Assembly (NCBI RefSeq): GCF_007827595.1
Contig: NZ_VISR01000021.1
Coordinates: 1 to 64,000 of the forward strand
Length of the DNA stretch: 64,000 nucleotides
From: Streptomyces sp. BK340
GTDB taxonomy: Bacteria; Actinomycetota; Actinomycetes; Streptomycetales; Streptomycetaceae
Direction: 5' to 3'
Part shown: positions 8,192 through 16,573 of the stretch, piece after piece
Layout: each line of letters starts with the position of its first letter
Position numbering within the stretch: the stretch's first letter is position 1
The notes under the pieces: model-generated
What the model was told of the DNA's origin: nothing
Seen by the model: the letters and a program-made list of their open reading frames with translations, nothing else
Database searches by the model: none
Position numbers and translations under genes: made by a program

Positions 8192-9499
8192 ATGTCCGCA
8201 AAGGCAGTCGGAACCGTCGACGCCACCATCGAGACCGTCACCGCCCGCCGGATCATCGACAGCCGGGGAAACCCCACGGTCGAGGTCGATGTCTTCCTGG
8301 CCGACGGGTCCCTGGGGCGCGCGGCTGTGCCCTCCGGCGCCTCCACCGGTGCCCGGGAAGCCGTGGAACTGCGCGACGGAGACTCCGCGCGCTGGCACGG
8401 CAAGGGCGTCGACCGAGCGGTGGCCCACGTCAACGGGGAGATCGCGGCGTCCGTGCGCGGCCGGGACGCGGCTGACCAGGCGGGTCTCGACGCCTGGCTG
8501 GTCGCCCTCGACGGCACCACCACGAAGTCCCGGCTCGGCGCAAACGCGATCCTCGGCGTCTCCCTCGCCGCCGCCAAGGCCGCCGCGGCGGCCCACCACC
8601 AACCCCTCTACCGCTACCTCGGCGGCGCCGACGCCCACCTCCTGCCGCTGCCGATGATGAACATCGTCAACGGCGGTGCCCACGCCGACAATCCGCTGGA
8701 TTTCCAGGAGTTCATGATCGCGCCCGTGGGCGCGGACACCTTCGCCGAAGCCGTCCGCATGGGCAGCGAGGTCTTCCACACCCTGCGCCGCGATCTGCTG
8801 GCCGCCGGGCACTCCACGGGCGTCGGCGACGAGGGGGGCTTCGCGCCCGCGCTGCGCACCGCAGAGGAGGCGCTCGACTTCGTGATGACCGCCATCCAGC
8901 GCACCGGCTACCGCCCCGGTACTGACATCGGCCTGGTCATGGACCCGGCGTCGTCGGAGTTCTTCCGCGACGGGATGTACGACTACGCGGGCGAGGGGGT
9001 GCGCCGCACCCCCTCCGAGCACGCCGACTACCTGGCCAAGCTCATCGACGCCTACCCGGTCGTCTCCGTCGAGGACCCGATGGCGGAGAACGACCTGGCC
9101 GGCTGGCGCGAGCTGACCGCCCGCGTCGGCGACCGCTGTCAGCTCACCGGCGACGACGTGTTCTGCACCGACGAGACACTGCTGCGCGAGGGCATCCGCA
9201 CCGGCGTCGGCAACTCGGTCCTGGTCAAGGTCAATCAGATCGGGACTCTGACCGAGGCACTGGCCACAGTGGCAACGGCCCACCAGGCGGGCTGGACGGC
9301 TGTCATGTCGCACCGTTCGGGCGAAACGGAGGACACCACCATCGCGGATCTGGCGGTGGCGACCGGCTGCGGTCAGATCAAGACCGGCTCCCTCTCCCGC
9401 TCCGACCGCACGGCGAAGTACAACCAACTGATCAGGATCGAAGAGGAGTTGGGTGACTCGGCTCGCTTCGCGGGCCGCTCCGTACTGTGGCGGGGGTGA
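8192..9499 (+). CDS. eno: Enolase (phosphopyruvate hydratase), accessory-type
   Basis: A full-length 435-residue enolase that interconverts 2-phosphoglycerate and phosphoenolpyruvate. All catalytic residues are visible: Ser45-region loop (PSGASTGAREAVELRD), E173 in FQEFMI, E214 in GVGDEGGF, metal ligands D251, E294 and D321, the base K346 in VLVKVNQIGTL, SHRSGETED at 373-381 and K397 in GQIKTG. Some usually conserved stretches differ (VMDPASSEFF, VEDPMAENDLAGW, SVLWRG at the end), which suggests a paralog rather than the housekeeping copy. It stands alone, divergent from a MarR regulator, without glycolytic neighbours. The start is supported by GGAAGGAC just upstream. Confidence 0.92.
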   Translation: MSAKAVGTVDATIETVTARRIIDSRGNPTVEVDVFLADGSLGRAAVPSGASTGAREAVELRDGDSARWHGKGVDRAVAHVNGEIAASVRGRDAADQAGLDAWLVALDGTTTKSRLGANAILGVSLAAAKAAAAAHHQPLYRYLGGADAHLLPLPMMNIVNGGAHADNPLDFQEFMIAPVGADTFAEAVRMGSEVFHTLRRDLLAAGHSTGVGDEGGFAPALRTAEEALDFVMTAIQRTGYRPGTDIGLVMDPASSEFFRDGMYDYAGEGVRRTPSEHADYLAKLIDAYPVVSVEDPMAENDLAGWRELTARVGDRCQLTGDDVFCTDETLLREGIRTGVGNSVLVKVNQIGTLTEALATVATAHQAGWTAVMSHRSGETEDTTIADLAVATGCGQIKTGSLSRSDRTAKYNQLIRIEEELGDSARFAGRSVLWRG

Positions 9500-10255
9500 A
9501 CCGCCGGCAGAGGTAGAGACCACGTGGGCCCCAGGTTGATCGGGGGCCGCTCGTGTGCCGGGGAGAGAATTGGGTGATGCCGGCGTCGTTCGCCTGAGAT
9601 TCGACTGTCGGCACCGGTGGCCCTGGTCTGTCAGACGGCTCGGAGTCGAGGCGTTGAGGAAGGAGACCTGGCCGCGGGTTAGGGCACCGTGGCAGAGCCC
9701 GGCCTGTCGGCGCATCTGGTGGCAGCGCGGGCATGCGGCTGCTGGGCCGGCCGGGCCTTCCTCCTCTCTCCGTGAACCCGGTCGTGGTGCACACGGCCGC
9801 GGAGAACCCGGCCTGCTGCGTGGTGCCTGCCATCCCGGAGTAGTAGTGAGGGTCTCGTCGAGGGTCGGCTGGTGCCGAGTCGAGCGAGAGCGCCGGAACG
9901 GGCCCCGGGAGCGTACGAAGAGCGTACGCAAAGGCACCGTTGCACACCGCGAGGGCGGGTACCCGGCGTAAGAGCGGCGGCGACCATCGCCGGCTCACAA
10001 AGGCGATTGCTCCCGATGAGTCGCACAACCCCCCGTGCCCCCTCCACGTGGAGCGGGTGGCATTCGGTCGACATGGGCTGTGCGCGGGCGCGGGCGCAAG
10101 GAGAGCGCCTGTCGCCCGATCGCCTGATCAGGATGGGTTCTGGTGATGTCTCGACCTTCCCGTCGGCTACACCGTCGACCTGCCACATCGGTTTTCGCCC
10201 CCGGATCCGCCGGCCTGATGGCAGCCGCATTCTCACGCGGCGGCGGGCCTGGGAT
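9500..10255. other. 750-bp stretch without a recognisable gene
   Basis: Several long frames are open on both strands, as expected in high-GC DNA, but none has a family signature or a convincing ribosome binding site. No tRNA, terminator with U-tract or insertion-sequence motif was found. Confidence 0.5.
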
Positions 10256-10483
10256 CTAGACCATCAAGGCCACCGCCATTGCGATCAGGCCGACTGCGAT
10301 CAATGCCACCACCAGCATGATCAGTACGAGTGGCATGGCTGCCCATCCCTTGCGCAGCTCAGGCTCCGGGAAGGAGATACCAGAGGTGGTACTCCCCTCG
10401 GCGGGTGGGGTTTCACCAGGGGGTATCCCGCCACCCAGTCTGAGCCCCGCGGTTCGTCTCGGCTCGGCATGAGGGCTCGTCAT
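10256..10483 (-). CDS. DUF6480-type small membrane protein
   Basis: A 75-residue protein starting at ATG 10483 after the purine-rich GAGAGGAGCAAG. The N-terminal half is polar and carries GLRLGGGIPPGETPPAEGST and SGISFPEPELRKGW; the C-terminal half is a single transmembrane helix (PLVLIMLVVALIAVGLIAMA). This layout matches the uncharacterised Streptomyces family DUF6480, as I recall it. It would sit in the cytoplasmic membrane; its role is unknown. The same frame is open upstream to 10750, see the next entry. Confidence 0.75.
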   Translation of the reverse strand: MTSPHAEPRRTAGLRLGGGIPPGETPPAEGSTTSGISFPEPELRKGWAAMPLVLIMLVVALIAVGLIAMAVALMV

Positions 10484-10750
10484 GTGCTTGCTCCTCTCGG
10501 CTCTCTTCCCCGGCAAGCCGGGGCCTGTCGGCCTTGGGCTCGCCGAGCTGGTCGATCGTGCCGTGAGGCGGTGGGCCTTTGGACACAATTGGTCGAGTCG
10601 GGCTTCCAGGTTCCGGACGATCGCCCGGCGGTCGACGTACTTGATCTCAAGCTTTTCCAGGACTTCCGGCTCGCCGGCATCCAGAGAGCTGCTCTGCTGC
10701 TCCAGAGCCCCCCACCGGCGAGCGGTGGTGGGCCACCGGTGGTTCGCCAT
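10484..10750 (-). other. In-frame upstream segment, possible separate coding unit
   Basis: The frame of the DUF6480 gene stays open to an ATG at 10750 and encodes about 89 residues that look like real protein (LDAGEPEVLEKLEIKYVDRR, then NLEARLDQLCPKAHRL). DUF6480 proteins do not normally carry this part. It may be a small upstream gene that lost its stop codon, giving an accidental fusion, or an unrelated gene end. Confidence 0.35.
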
Positions 10751-10911
10751 CCTGTCGTGTCACTGTCCTCACCTCCGCCACAGCACGCGAGGCACATGCC
10801 GAGTTCCCGGTCCCTCACCGGAGTAACAGACCCGCGCGGTGGGCCTCTACGCCACGAGGCCGGGGCCCTGGCGCGCCCGCCCCGGGCCAGTCAGGATCCA
10901 AGAGCGGTCTC

Positions 10912-12449
10912 TCAACGGACGAGCGCCTTGCGCAGCCCGGGCTTCGCTGCATCGGCCCATGCGGCCGGCAGTTCCCGTTCACACCGGTCCGCCTCGGCTT
11001 GCTCCTGGCCGTACAACAGGCCCCAGGTGAGGGCGTTCTCTCCCGCCGCATGCGCCGCAAGGCCCAGGTTCCGCAGGGCGTCGCGCGCAACGACGCTGTC
11101 CTGATGCTCGCCAAGCAACCTCTGTACGGCTTTGACGCGCTTGCCGAGCCGTTTGGCGGGTTTGCCGAGCGAGGCGCGCGCCGGTTCTGTGGAGTAGCGC
11201 GTCTTCTTGGCCGCCTTGCGGGCCTGGTGGAGGGCCGCATCGCGTTCCGTCCCCGGGGAGAGTTCCAGCGCGTGTGCCACCCGGCCAGCCAGCCGGGCAT
11301 ACTCCTTGAGTATCGCCTTGACCATCACCTTCTCCGGCTTGCGAGCGGCTTTGCGACGCAGCGGAGGCTGCTGCGTGAGCCCGGCCAACGAACCCAGTAG
11401 GGCCAGGTAACGGGGTGAGAGCAGGGCGTCGAGGGTGCGCTGCCGCGCCTCCGAGGCGCGGGCCACGTTCCACACCTGCAACCGGGCGCCGACGGGCCCG
11501 AGGACCAGCTCACGGGGCGAGGCGCCGATGCGCGCGCTCAGCCGTTCCACCAGGACCTCCTGGTCGCGTTCCGCACCCAGTTCCCCGCCCAGCCACTTGA
11601 GCTCCTCACGGATCGGATCGGTGACCTCACGGTCAAGCACCGACCGGTAGGAACGCAGTGTGCAACGCAGTCGCCGGCAGGTCACGCGCATCTTGTGCAC
11701 GGAGTCGGGGCGGCCTCGGCGTACCGCCGGATCGACGTTCACCATGGTGTGCACCTGCGCGTCCACGTACTTGAGGACCTCGTCGGCGGCTGAGCCGGGT
11801 TGACGCCCTCGGCAGGCCTGTCCGGCGGGCGTGATGCTCCCGTACCCGTTTCCTCCAGTGCCCGGCTCAGCTTGGATGAATGGCCGGCACGTTCGATGCC
11901 GTTCTTGCGTAGAGTCTTGTCGACGATTCCGAGCAGCAGGGGATCAGCGTCCTCGGCGAGCTCGACCTCCATCTCAGTCCATGAGGCCTGTGTGGCCGTG
12001 CCGAGGAGGGATTCGGCGTCGACCTTGTCGAGACTCAGCTCTGCGAGGACCGAGCCTCCAGAATCGACCAGGTGCCACGTGCTTCGGGTGGACCGGATAC
12101 GGACCACTTGCCTCAGTTCTGCCCCTCGGGTGCGGGAAAGGGCCAGGTCGTGCAGGGTTTCCGGAACCTCGTCGGACAACGGCGCCTGCACCTCCTCCCG
12201 GCTGTCCCCGGACTCGGGCAGTTTGAGGTGCCAGCCCGCATCAAGCCCGCCGGTGCGTCGGCGGAGCGCTGCCGAGGCCGTGGCCAGGCGCAGGTCGACC
12301 GTGTCGTAGTACACGGCGTCCAGTTCGTCGAGGCCCTTCTCGACGACCGACACGATGCCGTCCACACCGGTGAGGTCCGGCAGCCACTGTGTGTCATCGG
12401 CCGACGGGGCTTCGTATTTTCGTTCTGTCTCCCGCTTCGATTGGGTCAT
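10912..12449 (-). pseudogene. CYTH-CHAD domain protein, split by a frameshift
   Basis: The N-terminal part (ATG 12449) is a CYTH domain with the signature ETERKYE, a YYDTVDLRLATASAALRRR stretch and HLKLPESG, as in triphosphate-binding tunnel enzymes. The C-terminal part is a CHAD domain rich in His and Arg (SVHKMRVTCRRLRCTLRSYR; KWLGGELGAERDQEVLVERL), which binds polyphosphate in relatives. Family members of about 500 residues carry both in one chain. Here the first frame ends at 11739 while the sequence joining the domains (GSAADEVLKYVDAQVHTMV) continues in another frame, placing a one-base shift near 11800. It is either a real inactivation, leaving two separate products, or a sequencing error. 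Confidence 0.75.
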
Positions 12450-12543
12450 ACCGGGCGCGTGCACGCCACGGCGCGGTTCAAACGTCTGTGAAGCGTCGTC
12501 CCTGCGGTGAGCGAGCCGCCTGGTAGGGCGCAATACCAGGTCA

Positions 12544-13800
12544 TCAGTGCTGCGGGCGCCATTCGAAGAGCAGGATGGTCACGTCGTCCCGCAGTTGCTT
12601 GCGCTGGTAGTCGAGGATGGCGTGGATGAGCAGCCGTAGCACCTCGGCCGGGCGCTCGCCGGCGGCGTTGGAGCGGATGATGAAGTCGGTGAACCGGTCG
12701 AGGCCGAACTCCGCCCCGTCTTCGTCACGCGCCTCCACGACACCGTCGGTGTAGAGCAGGACGCAATCGCCCGGTTCCAATGTCGTCTCGTGGACCTGCC
12801 GGGCTGCCGGGGCGAGCGGACCGGCCAGGCCGATCGGCGGCTGTGGAGGACTGTCCAGTGCCCCGGGGACGACCCGTTCGGCACGGATCAGCAGCGGTGG
12901 AGGGTGACCGCAATTGACCCAGCGCAGCACTCCGGTCTCGGCGTCGAGCCGACACAGCACACCGGTGCAGAAGTGGTCGGGCGCCCACCGGGCGAGCGCC
13001 TGGTCGACGGAGCCTACGACGTCGGCCGTGTCTCCACCGCCGCGGCGGGCGTTGCGCGCCGCAGCCATGGCGACCGAGGTGGTCAGGCCGGCGGTCAGAT
13101 CATGGCCCATGGCGTCGAGGATCATGGTGTGCAGGATGTTCTTGACCACCGAGTGGTCGAAGGCGTCGCCGGCGACGTCGTAGGCCGGTTCCAGGACCGC
13201 GGTCGAGACGCATCTGGTGCTGCCGATGGTGTGGGGTGGCAGGAAGGCCCGCAGCATCTCCGTGGGCAACCGCATGGTCGCGGTGCGGGTGCGGGCGGCG
13301 AGCCAGTCGCTGTAGGCACGCTTGGAGGTGATCAGCATGGCGAACAGATGGCCCAGCATCCGGGTGCGGCGCATCCGTGCTCCGTCGAGTGAGGCGGTCC
13401 TCACCTCCAGCACGCCCAGCCGCTCCGCACCGTCGACCAGAGGCGTCCAGACGATCAACCCCTCGTCGGCCTCGGCCACGCGCGGGGAGACCGTTCGGTA
13501 CGCCCAGCCGGCCGACGAGCGGTCCACCGGCAGCGGATCCAGGGTCTCGTCGAGCGGGATGAGCAACCGTTGCTGCAGGTCGACGAGGTAGATCAGCGCA
13601 GTGCCCAGACCGAGGGCCGAGGCGCACCGGTTCGCCAGGGCCGGCAGTTCGACCGGCAGAGCAGTCTGCGCCTCGATGATCAGCTCTTCCAGCCGATGCT
13701 CGTCGACGGCGGTGTCGGGGCCGGAGGACGCGTGCGGTGGGTCCGGCACGGGGATCACCCCTTCCGCGCCCAGTGTCACACCGATCCCGTCCTGTCTCAC
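12544..13800 (-). CDS. SpoIIE-type PP2C phosphatase with GAF-like N-terminus
   Basis: A 418-residue serine/threonine phosphatase of the stress-signalling type that dephosphorylates anti-sigma-factor antagonists. Residues about 30-165 resemble a GAF sensor (ALPVELPALANRCASALGLG, then IVWTPLVDGAERLGVLEVRT). Residues about 190-415 form the PP2C domain: YDVAGDAFDHS and LDAMGHDL carry metal-binding Asp residues, followed by WVNCGHPPPLLI, VLLYTDGVVEARDEDG and the closing RDDVTILLFEW. No kinase or antagonist gene lies next to it. The start is GTG 13800; later in-frame GTG codons near the N-terminus are also possible. Confidence 0.85.
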   Translation of the reverse strand: MRQDGIGVTLGAEGVIPVPDPPHASSGPDTAVDEHRLEELIIEAQTALPVELPALANRCASALGLGTALIYLVDLQQRLLIPLDETLDPLPVDRSSAGWAYRTVSPRVAEADEGLIVWTPLVDGAERLGVLEVRTASLDGARMRRTRMLGHLFAMLITSKRAYSDWLAARTRTATMRLPTEMLRAFLPPHTIGSTRCVSTAVLEPAYDVAGDAFDHSVVKNILHTMILDAMGHDLTAGLTTSVAMAAARNARRGGGDTADVVGSVDQALARWAPDHFCTGVLCRLDAETGVLRWVNCGHPPPLLIRAERVVPGALDSPPQPPIGLAGPLAPAARQVHETTLEPGDCVLLYTDGVVEARDEDGAEFGLDRFTDFIIRSNAAGERPAEVLRLLIHAILDYQRKQLRDDVTILLFEWRPQH

Positions 13801-13829
13801 ATCAGGAACGACGGGGACCAGCCACTGCT

Positions 13830-14231
13830 TTACGCAGGACTCCCTGAACCACGCCGGTCCTCGACGTGGACGACGTGCAGTTCGGTGCCATCCCGGTGGC
13901 GCTTGGCACGTCCGAAAAGCCCGACAGCGATATCCGACTGGTCTTGAGGCTCATCAGGGCCGACATAGGTGAGGACGTCGTGGTGATGGCCGGTGACGAC
14001 CCCTCCCTCGACGTCCGTCGGGTTGATCACCCCGAAGTCTCCTGCCGAAGATCCGGCATGCGCCGGGCCGAACTTCTTCAGGAGGTCGATGGCCTGTTCA
14101 GCAAGCTCCCCTTCCGGAGTCGTCAGCACGACACAAGTGCCATGCTCGAACAGCACCCACGACTTGCGAGGGTCGGCGAGAAGCCGCTGCCAGACGTCTA
14201 TCAGTGTTTCGGTGTTCACTCCGATCATCAT
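13830..14231 (-). CDS. Hypothetical protein, 133 aa
   Basis: A soluble protein beginning M(M)IGVNTETLIDVWQRLLADP, with WVLFEHGTCVVLTTPEGELA and a His-rich segment (GVVTGHHHDVLTYVGPDEPQ). The ordered pattern of helices and strands and the even codon bias indicate a real gene, and similar uncharacterised proteins occur in Streptomyces. I cannot name the function. An ATG 18 bases further upstream is an alternative start; no strong ribosome binding site decides. Confidence 0.55.
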   Translation of the reverse strand: MMIGVNTETLIDVWQRLLADPRKSWVLFEHGTCVVLTTPEGELAEQAIDLLKKFGPAHAGSSAGDFGVINPTDVEGGVVTGHHHDVLTYVGPDEPQDQSDIAVGLFGRAKRHRDGTELHVVHVEDRRGSGSPA

Positions 14232-14384
14232 GCCGCAGAGCGCCGACACAGGGCGACGATCGTCAGAAGGCTACGGCGAGTTCAGCAACACCGCGGCGCA
14301 GTGCGGCAGATGGACCGCAAGCGGACGTCAGGGGCCTTGGCTTTCCGGAGGAGGCCGGCGATGGCGCCCGGCGGAGGATGGCTG

Positions 14385-15521
14385 CTACTTCAGGCCGATT
14401 GCAGCGCAGCCCGCTTCGTACTTCGGGGTGCAGATGTCCTTGACGGAGTAGACGCCGTCCTCGATCACCGTGTCCTTGATGGTGTCCCTCGTGAGGGCAA
14501 CCACCGGCACGAGCATCGCGGGGATCTTCTTCTCCGTCGGGCTGTCGACCGTGTCGCGGGTCAGCGCGTCGAACCGGATGTCGCTGCCCTGGACCTTGTA
14601 AACCGCCATCTCCGCGGCATGGGTGGCCTCGTCCAGGAACGACTTGTAGACAGTCATGTACTGCTCGCCCGAGACGACCCGTTGCACCGCGTCCAAGTTC
14701 GCGTCCTGCCCAGTCACCGGGGGGATCCTGGTGGCGCCCGCCTCCTTCAGCGCGTCGATGACGGCGCCCGCCATGCCGTCGTTGGCCGAGTAGACGGCGG
14801 CGATGTTGTCGACGCCGATGGCCTGGATCGCCTTCTTCATGTGCGCCTTGGCGACCTCCGGCGACCATTTGTCGGTGTCGTACTGTTCGGCGATCTGGAC
14901 CTTGTTCTGGAGTTCGCCGAGGGCGCCGTCCTTGAACTTCGCCGTGTTCGGGTCCGCGGGGTCGCCGTTCATCATGACGATCTTGCTGGTTGCCGCCTTG
15001 CTGCCGAGTGCCGCGATGATGGCTCGGCCCTGGACCTCGCCGACGAGTTCGTTGTCGTGCGAGACGTAGGCGTCGATGGGGCCCTGCGCGAGCCGGTCGT
15101 AGGCGATGACCGGTATGCCGGCGTCCTTCGCCTTCTGGACTTCCGGCGCGATGGCCTTGGCGTCCAGCGGGTCCACCAGAACGATGTCGGCTTTGGCATC
15201 CACCATCTGCTGGAACTGCCGGCTCTGAGTGGCCGGGCTCGCCTCGGCGTTTGCGTAGACGACCTTGCCCTTGCCGTGTGTGAGGGAGGCGATCTCCTTC
15301 TTGATGATGGGGTAGTCGAACTTCTCGAAGCGCGCCGTGTCCTTGTCGGGCAGGAGCAGTCCCACCGTGATGTCGTCGCCCTTCTTCGGGGATGAGGGGC
15401 TGCCGCTCCCGCCGGCGTTGTCGAAGGCGCCGCACGCGGTGAGTGCGAGAGCCGATGCGGAGGCGGTCAGGGCTATCGCGAGATGACGTGCAGAGGTCCT
15501 GTAGGTGGTGTGAGCGCTCAA
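14385..15521 (-). CDS. Orphan sugar-binding lipoprotein, XylF/ribose type
   Basis: A 378-residue substrate-binding lipoprotein of the ABC sugar-uptake class. The signal peptide ends in ALTACG, the lipobox with acylated Cys. The mature part is a periplasmic-binding-protein fold with ITVGLLLPDKDTARFEKFDY, ADIVLVDPLDAKAIAPEVQK, PVIAYDRLAQGP, IAAVYSANDGMAGAVIDALK and IPPVTGQDANLDAVQRVVSG, closest to xylose-binding XylF-like proteins. Neither the ATPase nor the permease is encoded next to it, so it must work with a transporter elsewhere or serve as a sensor. A direct repeat upstream may be its operator. Confidence 0.85.
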   Translation of the reverse strand: MSAHTTYRTSARHLAIALTASASALALTACGAFDNAGGSGSPSSPKKGDDITVGLLLPDKDTARFEKFDYPIIKKEIASLTHGKGKVVYANAEASPATQSRQFQQMVDAKADIVLVDPLDAKAIAPEVQKAKDAGIPVIAYDRLAQGPIDAYVSHDNELVGEVQGRAIIAALGSKAATSKIVMMNGDPADPNTAKFKDGALGELQNKVQIAEQYDTDKWSPEVAKAHMKKAIQAIGVDNIAAVYSANDGMAGAVIDALKEAGATRIPPVTGQDANLDAVQRVVSGEQYMTVYKSFLDEATHAAEMAVYKVQGSDIRFDALTRDTVDSPTEKKIPAMLVPVVALTRDTIKDTVIEDGVYSVKDICTPKYEAGCAAIGLK

Positions 15522-15582
15522 GTCAGGTGCCTTCCGAATGAGGGAGCATCATGGCAACCCAGTGACGGAAGCAAACGCGGAA

Positions 15583-15617
15583 ACAACAAGAGACGTCAAG
15601 ACGTAAGGACAACAAGA
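15583..15617. repeat. Direct repeat upstream of the sugar-binding lipoprotein
   Basis: ACAACAAGA occurs at 15583 and again at 15609, 26 bp apart, within an unusually A-rich stretch 60-100 nt upstream of the lipoprotein start. Spacing near 2.5 helical turns and location suit a regulator binding site, though this is only a guess. Confidence 0.35.
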
Positions 15618-15807
15618 CAGTTAAAGCCTGCCGCTCACATCGTCCCACGATGACTGGCCGGGCATCGGTTCCCGCAGGTCAGAACGAATCCTGCATCCGG
15701 CGTACGGGCGGCCTACGAAGAACCGCGTGACCGCGCGCGACGTGGCAGCAACCGGCGTGCAGGCAGGCCGCGGAGAACGGGGCAGCGAGCAGCTTGCGGC
15801 ACGCGGC

Positions 15808-16473
15808 TCAGATGACGCTGCGGATCGCCGCCTCGAACCCTTCCACGTGCCCCTCCGCCAGCGCCGCGGCCTTCTCCGCGTCGCCGTCCATGATGGCGCG
15901 CAGCAGGGGCCCGTGCTCGTGCACGTGACCCGCGAGGCCCGGCAACCGGTCGAGGAACAGGCACCAGATCCGCGTGGCCAGGTTGTCGTACCGGATCAGC
16001 GTGTCTTCGAGGTAGGGATTGCGAGTCGCCGCGTAGATGGCGCGGTGCAGGGTCATGTCGAGCCGGATCAGGTCCGCGCCGGCGCCGGACGCGTCCGCCA
16101 GCTCGGCCAGCAACCGGTCGAGGACGGCGCGGTCGGTTTCACCGGCTCGCCGCGCCGCCAGGCCCGCGGCGAGGGGCTCCAGCTGCCTGCGGACTTCCGA
16201 GATGTGTCCGAGATCGGCGATCTGCACCTCGGTGGCGAAGGTTCCGCGCCGGGGGTAGGCGACGATGAGGCTCTCGCGCTCCAGGCGTTTGAGGGCCTCT
16301 CGGACCGGAGTGCGCCCGAAGCCGAGTTCGGCGGCGATCCGCTCGTCGTTGATGGGCTCGCCGGGGCGGATCTGGAGGGTCACCAGACGGTCCGAGATGG
16401 CGCGGTAGGCCTGGTCGGCCAGCGTTCCACTGCCCTGACCAGCACTCTGACCGGCGACGGTCGACGAATCCAC
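15808..16473 (-). CDS. GntR-family regulator (FadR/FCD subfamily)
   Basis: A 221-residue repressor. The N-terminal winged helix (AYRAISDRLVTLQIRPGEPI, then ELGFGRTPVREALKRLERES) is the GntR DNA-binding domain. The rest is an all-helical FCD ligand domain with its metal-site residues in RLDMTLHRAIYAATRNPYLE and HVHEHGPLLRAIMDGDAEKA. It is divergent from glyA and the sarcosine oxidase operon, with a palindrome in the 100-nt gap, so it very probably represses this catabolic operon and itself until sarcosine or a derivative is present. Confidence 0.9.
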   Translation of the reverse strand: MDSSTVAGQSAGQGSGTLADQAYRAISDRLVTLQIRPGEPINDERIAAELGFGRTPVREALKRLERESLIVAYPRRGTFATEVQIADLGHISEVRRQLEPLAAGLAARRAGETDRAVLDRLLAELADASGAGADLIRLDMTLHRAIYAATRNPYLEDTLIRYDNLATRIWCLFLDRLPGLAGHVHEHGPLLRAIMDGDAEKAAALAEGHVEGFEAAIRSVI

Positions 16474-16531
16474 GCGAAACCCTCCCTTGACGCGAGCCGA
16501 TCCGTCCTCTTAGCGTATCGCAACAGCAGGT

Positions 16532-16541
16532 TGATATATCA
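16532..16541. promoter_or_regulatory. GntR-type operator palindrome TGATATATCA
   Basis: The perfect 10-bp palindrome TGATATATCA lies 32 nt before the glyA start, in the only AT-rich part of the divergent gap. FadR-subfamily regulators bind short palindromes of this kind, and the position would block transcription of the catabolic operon. Confidence 0.65.
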
Positions 16542-16573
16542 GTTGCCTTTCAGCCGGTCTCCAGGGAGTTCTC

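Noticed and set aside
9555..9971. Long frames on both strands after enolase
   Set aside because: Composition is dominated by Arg, Gly and Pro and shows no ordered secondary structure pattern.
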